Shown here one piece after another: positions 12,195-21,100 of a DNA stretch of 23,722 nt (within the stretch, counting starts at the first letter, position 1; each line of letters opens with the position of its first letter). Made by a program: the position numbers and the translations under genes. The stretch is taken from positions 1 through 23,722 of the forward strand of contig CAJUMW010000019.1 of assembly GCA_910587625.1 (NCBI GenBank), in the 5' to 3' direction. Source of the DNA: an uncultured Christensenellaceae bacterium (GTDB taxonomy: Bacteria; Bacillota; Clostridia; Christensenellales; Borkfalkiaceae). Below the pieces are notes generated by a model that was not told the origin of the DNA, ran no database searches, and was given only the letters and a program-made list of their open reading frames with translations.

Positions 12195-15100
12195 ACTTGC
12201 TTTTGGCGGCGTGTAACAAGGCGTACCTTTTACCGCCTTAATCGCCGTATGCTCGTAATAGCTCTGCGGCTTATCGGCGCGGTATAATCCACTCGTAGAA
12301 AATACGCGAAGCATCTGGTCTATATCGTGGTTGCTCCAAAACGCAAGATAATTCATAAGCGACATATCGCTATTGCTGTGATTTCCACGCAAGTCCTCGC
12401 CGTTATAAAGTCTTTTCACGGTATCGCCGTTCTTTGCCTTAAACGCTTTTTCAAGCATTTCTCTGTCGGCCATAGACGACAAGCCCTCTATGCCCGCGCT
12501 CGTATTCTGCCACTCGGTACGCTTTTCGAGCTTGCCTGTAAGTATGCTCTGCATTTCAGGTGTATCGAAGCTCTTTAACTCGGAACTGCCGTAATAATCG
12601 CCCGTCATTGCAATAAAATGACCGCCCTGATAATATTCCATTGTTCTGTCTTTACTGAAAGAGCGTAAATCTGCACCCTTCGTCTTGCCGAAAATATGCA
12701 AGCCTTTTCCGCTCACGGACCTTTCGCAATAACTTCCTTTTGCCGCATTAAATGTTTGCCCTGCGATTTCCGAAAAATCACCGTTCTCATGCATACAGCC
12801 GTCAAGGTCAATACAAGCAATATCGCTATCCCACTCCAACGCATAGGCAAGACATACGCCGCCGTTTTCTTTTGCGTACTTGCAAGCTGTATCGAAGTCA
12901 GACCACGTTTCGGGGCTATCGCTCTCTGCAAATTTGCCTGTATGCGGATTGATAAGAAATTTGTCAAGTCTGCCCGTTTCGTTATTCTCGCGTGTTCTGA
13001 CCACGACCCAATTCGGCTTTTTCAGCATTTCTGCGGGTACGTTCCTGCGAAGCTGCCCCTCTATCTTTTCAAACTGCTTTACGGCTTCTTCGCTCGGCTT
13101 ACGATAAACGCTTTCGTAGTCCTCGTCCGTCTTTCCCTCGATTGCCGCAATAAACTCCTGCGCCGTAAGGTCTTTCTTTTCGTCACCACCTTTTAAATGC
13201 GCGACAAAATCTTCGGGTACGCGCAAATACAGTCCGTCATCTTCCTTGCGTACCATACCGCTTGGTATGTAATAGACAAAGCCCGCGTAATCACCCTTCG
13301 GCATCTTGAACAGCGTAGTTTCTTTGTAGTTGGCAATAACGGCGTTTTCACTTATCTTAACCGTATTCCACTTTTTATCATCCTCGTTCTGCTGCTGCCG
13401 ATATTCGTCCAATTCAGAATTCTCGCGCTTGTACTTATCGGCTTTTTTATTGCCTACAAGTTCCAAATACTCTTTTGCCGTAAGCTCTACCTTTTCTTCA
13501 CTCTTGCGTAAAGTAACCTTAAAGCTCTCTCCTATATTAGCAATAAGAGTTCCGTTATCACTGCGCTTATCTTCTGAAATTACTGAACTCGGTAAATAAT
13601 AAACATAACCTTTATATTTTGTATCGTTTGGCATAGCCAAAAGTATTGAAGAATCATATTCCTTTATAACCGCTTCGGGCGGAAAACCTATCGTATATCG
13701 CTGTTCACGCTCATACTTGTCCGACGTCGTTCCGTTTACCAAACTGATAAACTCGTGCGGCTCTATTTCGACGGTCTTGCCGTTACCGCTCAATTCCACA
13801 TTCTGATTATCCGGAATACGAATAACCAACGCTCTTTCGCGGGTGTCGCTTTTCAAATCCGTTGTTATAGTTCCCTCTTTAATACGGTCATTAAAAATGC
13901 TGTAAGCATAACCCTCATAGCCGCTGCCTTGCGGCATCATAAAGCGCGAATTGAACTGATACTTTTTTATAAGTGCTTCGGGACTGACTTTGCAAGTAAG
14001 CCATTTCTTTTCGATAGTGTCCGACGTGTTCTCAAACCCGTATTTTTCCTGCCTGTACTTCTCGGCTTCTTCGAGCGTAGTAAAATCGTATTTTGCCGCT
14101 CCCCACGTTCCGTCCGTCGTGTCGTAACGTGCCGCCACAACGTAATCGCCTATTTTCTCTCTCTGTATAATGGCGATATTTCTATCGTCCCTGTCTTTTA
14201 CAATGCTCAACACCTTATCGCCCCTTGCGGTAAAGTGTAAATATTTGTCCTGTGCCAATTCTGTACTTTCCTCCTTTTTTATGGTTTGACTTAAACTCAG
14301 TAATTCCTCATAACTTTTTTTCACAAACGTGTAATCTCTGCGATTTTTCTCATCATGATTAACTTTATAAACAAGAGCATCAATGTCGTTTTCCGTTCTG
14401 AGGTTTTTACCTAACAAAGTTTTTATTTCGCCGCTTTCATTGTCTAAATAAACAGCCAAATATGATTTATCTTCTATTCCGTCCTTCTCAGATTTGATGG
14501 CGTAAAACACGGCTGGTCTTTCATATGCCGAAAGATACTTTTCCCTTATTCTATTCGTAAAACCGTCCAACACTGCAGGGTGTATGTTCAATATACAATC
14601 ATTACGCTCGTTCTCGCTTGCCGATACTCGCATAGAATTAGCCCATTCCTTATTTGCGTGGCTATACCTGCCGTCGTAATCATGCGCTCTGATAGTCGTT
14701 GCGATAAGATACGCTATGCGCTCTATTCCATATTTTTGGATAAGTACGTCTTCAAAACCACTTTTTAAGTGCATACCGTCAAAATTGTTACGGATTGCTT
14801 CGTCTATGGCGTGTTTACATTCTTCACTCAATGTATGAGAGTTACGGTAATCTTCTAACTCGCCGTGTTTTTCGGCATAACCCCAAGTTTCCAAATATAC
14901 GGGTTGTGCCGCTTTGTTTTCGGTAGTTTCTACTTTCGTATCTGCCTCCTCCTTTTCATAAATTTCTTTATGATTTTCCCTGCAATAGCTTTTAATGCAA
15001 TTTACGGTATCGTCGTAGCTGTCTAAATTTGTAGGCTCATTGCTTTCAAGCAAATTAGGTAAGATAAAACCATCATAAATCTTATCTAACATCTTCCCTC

Positions 15101-18100
15101 TGTCCTCATACAACGCCTTGTAATCTTCGTCCGAAAAATATTCTGTATCTTCCTCTATGACACTGCTTAATCTTTCAAAGCAATGTACTTTATAGTGATT
15201 ATTTAAAATCTCTTGCGGAGTACTTTTCAGCATTTCTTTAATAAATGCGTCGAACTCTAAACCAACACTACTGATGACCGCTTCTCTGTAATTCATGTTT
15301 AACTCTTTATTATTTTGATAATCTTCGCAATAGCTTTTAATAAATGCCATTGCTTTGTCAACATTTATTGATGTTACATTGTTCTCTGAATTGGTTTTTT
15401 CGTAGTACGCTTTTTGCAGACTTTCAAGAATATGTCCGTTTTCATTTTTCAAAACAGCATAGTCATAGGGCGTTAGATTGTTTTTTATTTCTTCATCGGC
15501 TATAACCGATTTGAATAAGTAAAAGCACATAAATTTCTTTTTTGCTGTCGGCGATACGTTTTTATCACGTTGCAACATATCAATAAAAGTGCCATATTCT
15601 TTCCTTACACTTGCCTTTACATCACTTTCTAAATCAAATTCAACACTCAATATTTGCCCCGCGTATTTTTTCAATTCTTCGTCAGCAATATGCGCCGCTA
15701 TTGATTTAGGAATATCATCTTTCGTCCAACCATACATGTTGAGTTCTTTTCTCCATATACGTTCAGTAATTTCATCTATTACAGCTGATATATACGGCTT
15801 AATTCTGTTGTTCTCAGGTTGTCCAGTATACGGTAAGAAATCTTCTAAGTTTGCACGTTCTCTGAAATTCTGCTCTTTAAACTCGCCTATGAACTTGTCA
15901 TCTATACTACCCATTTCGTCCGAAATCATATTGCCTGTCGCGCTTACAACGTGCAATCTTGCCATTAAGTACGGAGCTGTTTTTTCATTTTCTATAAATC
16001 TTTTCCATACCGGCTTTTCTATACCGTATATCGTTGTAGCGACGCCGTTAAAATCACTGTAATCGTCTATCTCGGTATGGTCGTCGTCATTGCCGAGTTT
16101 GCAAACAGCTAAACCCATTCCCCACAGTTTCAAGGCTGTTCTACGGTTCAACGGCAGCATACCGTCCCAAATGTAGCCGTATTCGTGCATTTCGTCTTGC
16201 GTTATAGAATAGTCTGGTAACACCTCGATTTTCATAGCCGCAACTTTATCTTCTTCGTCTATTATCTTTTCCTCCCTGTACTTTCCCTGCGTGGGCAACA
16301 TTTTATAATTATCTCCGTCGTCCGAATCGCTTCCGTCATCTACTACTGCACTTTCTTCTCTTTTATCAAGGTTAAGTTCGGCGTTCAGCTCGGTTTGCTC
16401 GCTCAACAATTCGGACAGATGTTCCTTATGCTCAAACGGCTTTTGAACCTGTTCTTTCGCTATTTCCAAATCGTCTTTTAGTTGTTTCAGTCTGTTTTCA
16501 AGACGTTCTTTACGTTTCGGAAAATCCTCTAAGAAGTTGTCCAATCTCGTTAAATTGCCGCTCGAACTCTCACCCACACCGATTATGTATTGTCCGTTAG
16601 CTGCAAGAGTTATTTCTCTTTCACCCGTCAATGATTTCATAGGATTCATACTTATTTTGAATCCGCAATACTCAGCAACAACCGTTTCGGGTTTGCTGGC
16701 ATAAATTGCGTCTGTAAGAGCTTTGCCGCCCTCTTTTTTGTCCGTATAAACTTTGCCATTTACGCTTATTTCAAATGCTTCGGGGTCTAATGGTTTACTT
16801 GACTGTAAGTGCATTAAGTCAAGCGTTACTCTTTCAATTAACAGCTCTTGTTTTCGTATATCTTCGGGAAAGTCCTTACGGATTTTGTCCTGCAAAGTAT
16901 ATAAATTCTTTTTATACTGCCCTTCCAATACACGAAGCCGCGCAATTTCGGCGTCAACTTCCATTTTGCGCTTTATTCTCGGATTAGCCGCCGTTATTGC
17001 CTTTATCTCGGCATAAGAAAGCGTAGTTTCGTCTATATCTTCCATTTCGCGGATAGTTAAATCGCCACTATCAATCTGCGAAATATAGCGTTGTTTTGTT
17101 TCAAGTATCTGATAGCTGTAACTGTCAAATGTGCGCTCTTTTACAAATGTGAAGATTTTAATAACGTCATAGATATTGCCCTGTCTTACCCCTCTGCCTA
17201 TCCTTTGCATTAAATCACTGGGACGATATGGCGTATCCAAATTATGTAAAGCCGCAAGCCGCTCTTGTACGTTAGTTCCCGCACCGCACTTCTCCGTACT
17301 GCCTATTAAAACACGCACCTTGCCGATGTTGACGTTATCAAATAAAGTCTGCTTCTGCTCATCCGTATTAGCATCGTGAATGAACGCTATTTCTTTTGCG
17401 GGTATGCCCTTTTGCACGAGCTTATATTTAAGGTCGTTGTACACGTCGAAATCTTTTCCGTATTCATAATCTTCAAATTTCTTCTTTGGCGTGGATATAT
17501 CGCAGAATACTAACTGCGTACCGCGAAGCGGTTCGGTTTCTTGCCACATATCAAATATGTAGTCCGCACAAACATTAATTTTACTGCCTTCCTCATCCTC
17601 CGAATCAGGCACAAAACAGCGCGGGTCAAGCGCGAGCTTCTTTCCGTCCGAAGTTACTTTCAGCATATTATCTTCCGACGGATCTACTAATCCGCTATGT
17701 ATTTTTTCAGCACGTTCAGCAATTCTTTCCGCAAGCTCTATTACAGTATCGGACGGTTTAAGATTTATAACGTGCTTTTCTGCTTTTGGTACGTTCAGCT
17801 TAACCATATCCGCTGTTTGCACGTCTGAAAAACTGCGATACATTATCAGAAGTTCGGGTAAGTTCGTAAACTTGGCAAACCTCGTTCTCGCCTGATAGCC
17901 TTTACCGCTCGGCGCAAGCTCCATGCTCGTTATCGTTTCGCCGAAATTCGCCGCCCAACCGTCAAAAAAATCTATTCCGCTTTCCTTTAATGCCGTAGGC
18001 TGTAAGTAGCTCTGCATCGTGTACATTTCCGCCATTGAGTTAGAAATAGGCGTACCCGTCGCAAATACTACACCCTTATCGTTGCCGTGAATCTCTTGTA

Positions 18101-21100
18101 AATATTCGCATTTTAATTTCAGGTCGCTCGCTCTCTGACTTGCCGCGTTTGATATTCCCGCCACGTTATTCATTTTCGTATAAAGGAATAAATTTTTATA
18201 ATAATGCGCTTCGTCTACGTACAGATAATCCACGCCGAGATTTTCAAAAGTCAGGACGTCGTCTTTGTTCTTGTCGTCCATTAACTTTTTGAGCTGCGCT
18301 TGCTTGGTCTTTTTAATTCGCTCCAAGTTCTTTACCGCGCCGCGCGGCATACCTTGGTCTTGCCAAGTGTAGAGTATTGTTTCCTCTACGCTCGCTATCT
18401 CATCGTTTAGCTTTTTAATCTGCCGTTCTTTCGACACGGGAATTTTCGCAAAGCTCGACTGCGCTATGATTATTCCGTCCCAATCCCCGAGCGCAACCTT
18501 CAATACGAATTTCTGTCTGTTGCTCTTTTCTAAATCTTCCTTTGTCGCAACGAGAATTTTAGCATTAGGATATAGCTTCCGCCACTCGCTTGCCCACTGC
18601 TGTACAAGGTGGTTAGGCACGGCCACCATAGCTTTTTTACATAAGCCGAGCTGACGCATTTTCATAATCGAAGCCGCCATAGTATAGGTCTTTCCGCTAC
18701 CTACAACGTGGTGTAAAAGCGTGCTTTGGTCGCTTGTAATTATTCGGTGTATGGCGTTCTTCTGGTGCGGTCTTAATTCAATAGCCGGATTCATTTCGGG
18801 AAATTTCAAATAACTTCCGTCATAGTTCGGTAAACGTATCTGATTAAAAAGCCTGTTATAAGTTGCTTCCAATTCCTCGCGGCGTTCGGGTTTAGCAAAT
18901 ATCCAGTTTGCAAATTCTTCTTTAATCTTATTCTGCTTTTCCCTTGCCGCGATTGTTTCCGCCTGATTTAATACGCGCCGTTCTTTTCCGTCTGCATCCA
19001 ATACAGTATCGTAAATGGTTGTTGCCTTTAAGTTCATACAGTCCATAAAAAGCCTGTATGCAGGCGCACGTTTTGTTCCGTAAACCTCCTTTTGTTTCAT
19101 TTGAGTATTAAGTTTTACGCTATCTTTTTGGTCTAACCGCCAACTGCTATCATGAGGGTTGTAAAATAGTTCAACATAACCGCGATCCCACCAATTTACG
19201 CCGACAAGCTCTATATAGAATTGCTTGTAAATCTCTTTGTCAATCCACGTCTGTCCGAGCCTTACCGAAATCTCGCTTGCCGTTAATGGCGTTGGCTGTA
19301 CTTTTTCCAACGCTTCGACGTTGCTACGATATTCGGGGTATTGCTCAGCGTACCGCCGAGCCGTGTTCAGCTTTGCAACCACTTTCCCCGATAAATATTC
19401 CTCGCTCGTTTCAAAGCCAGAATACTTGTCCGTCCTGTCCGTCGTTTCTGGGTTGCGAAATACCGCATCGCCAAGCTCGAATAATACGTCGTCATAGCTT
19501 TTGCCCGTAAGCTCCTCTATGTAAGAAATATCTACTCTGCCGCGCTCGTTCTTGCTTATCTGCAACGCTTCAAAACAGTCGTCCGTGCTTGTAGGTACAA
19601 TATACGGTCTAATCGTGCGCTTAAAGAAAATGTCCGCTTTGCTTATCTTGCCGTTTTCTTTATCTACTTCCTCGCAAGCAAGCAATAACGCGCTGTCCCC
19701 GTCCTCACTGAAAAGCCGTGTATTCGTCTGACCATTAAGCTCGCCGTACCGCTTTACAAATAAATCGTACTGAACGTTCAGACGTTTCTGTTCTTCCTCC
19801 AATACTTCGTCCGAGCAACCCTGTATCTGCAAGTCCAAAATATGATGTAATTCTTCGCGCAAAGCTATCATTCCGCAAATGCGTTGATATGCGTCTTTCG
19901 GAAAGCTCGGTATGCGCTGTTCCTGCATCTCGTCCCCGATGCGCATATACAGTCTGCCGTTTATTGCCTGATAACAGTTTGGCTTAACGTCAAAAACAGG
20001 CATTTCCTGCTCTGCTGCGGGCGAAGTTTCGGGAACGGTATAAAAGTTCTGCGGTAAATTCTTTACGGCTTCATTCAACGCTTCGGACAATTCGCGCCCG
20101 TTCGGTATAACGGTTACGTCCTTGCCGCCGTACAATCCGACTTCTTCGGCAAGCGTACCAAGTACCATTTCAGGGTGTTTGATGAAATAGTTGTTTATCT
20201 CATACCCTTCATCCGTCTTGCCCGTACCAAGCCACTCCACGCTTGACAAATCCGTTAGTTTTTCTTCGCGCTTGCGAAAAAACAATATGTCCGCTACGGC
20301 TTCCGTTCCTGCCGTCTGCTTGAACGCTGTATTGGGAAGTCTTATTGCGCCCAAAAGCTCGGCGCGTTCCGCAACGTATTTTCTCGCGCTCGGATTGAGC
20401 TTGTCCATTGTGCCTTTGCTTGTAACGATTGCTACAATGCCGTTCGGCTTTACCTTGTCTATGCTTTTTGCAAGAAAATAATCGTGGACTTTGAAGTTGT
20501 AACGGTTGTACGCGCTGTCCGCGACTCCGTAACCGCCGAAAGGCACGTTACCCACTACAATATCAAACTTGTCATTGGGGAAGCTCGTATCCTCGAAGCC
20601 TTTAATCTGTACGTTAGCTTGCGGATATAATTTCGCCGCTATTCTGCCCGTGAGATTATCCAACTCCACGCCGTACAGTCTGCTACCGTCCGCTATTTCT
20701 TTCGACATATAACCGAAAAAGTTCCCCGTTCCCATAGACGGCTCTAAAATACGGTTGTTGCCTTTTACGCCGAAACGGTTGAGCGCCGCATAAATGGCTG
20801 CTATGACTATTTTCGGAGTATAATATGCGTTAAGGGTACTACTTCGCGCTTGTTCGTAATCTTCGTTAGATAACAAGCCTTTTAGCTCGTTATACTCGCG
20901 CCGCCACTGCTTATTGTTTTCATCAAAGGCTTGTGATAATCCTCCCCAACCCACAAACTGAGATAATACTTTTTTCTCTGCTTCTGTTGCTTGACGGTTT
21001 TCTGAATACAGTTTATTTACAAGTTTAATTGCCGCTATATTATTTCTAAACCTTGTTTTTGCTCCACCAAGTTCGTTTTGGTCTAATATCCCGTTTAAAT

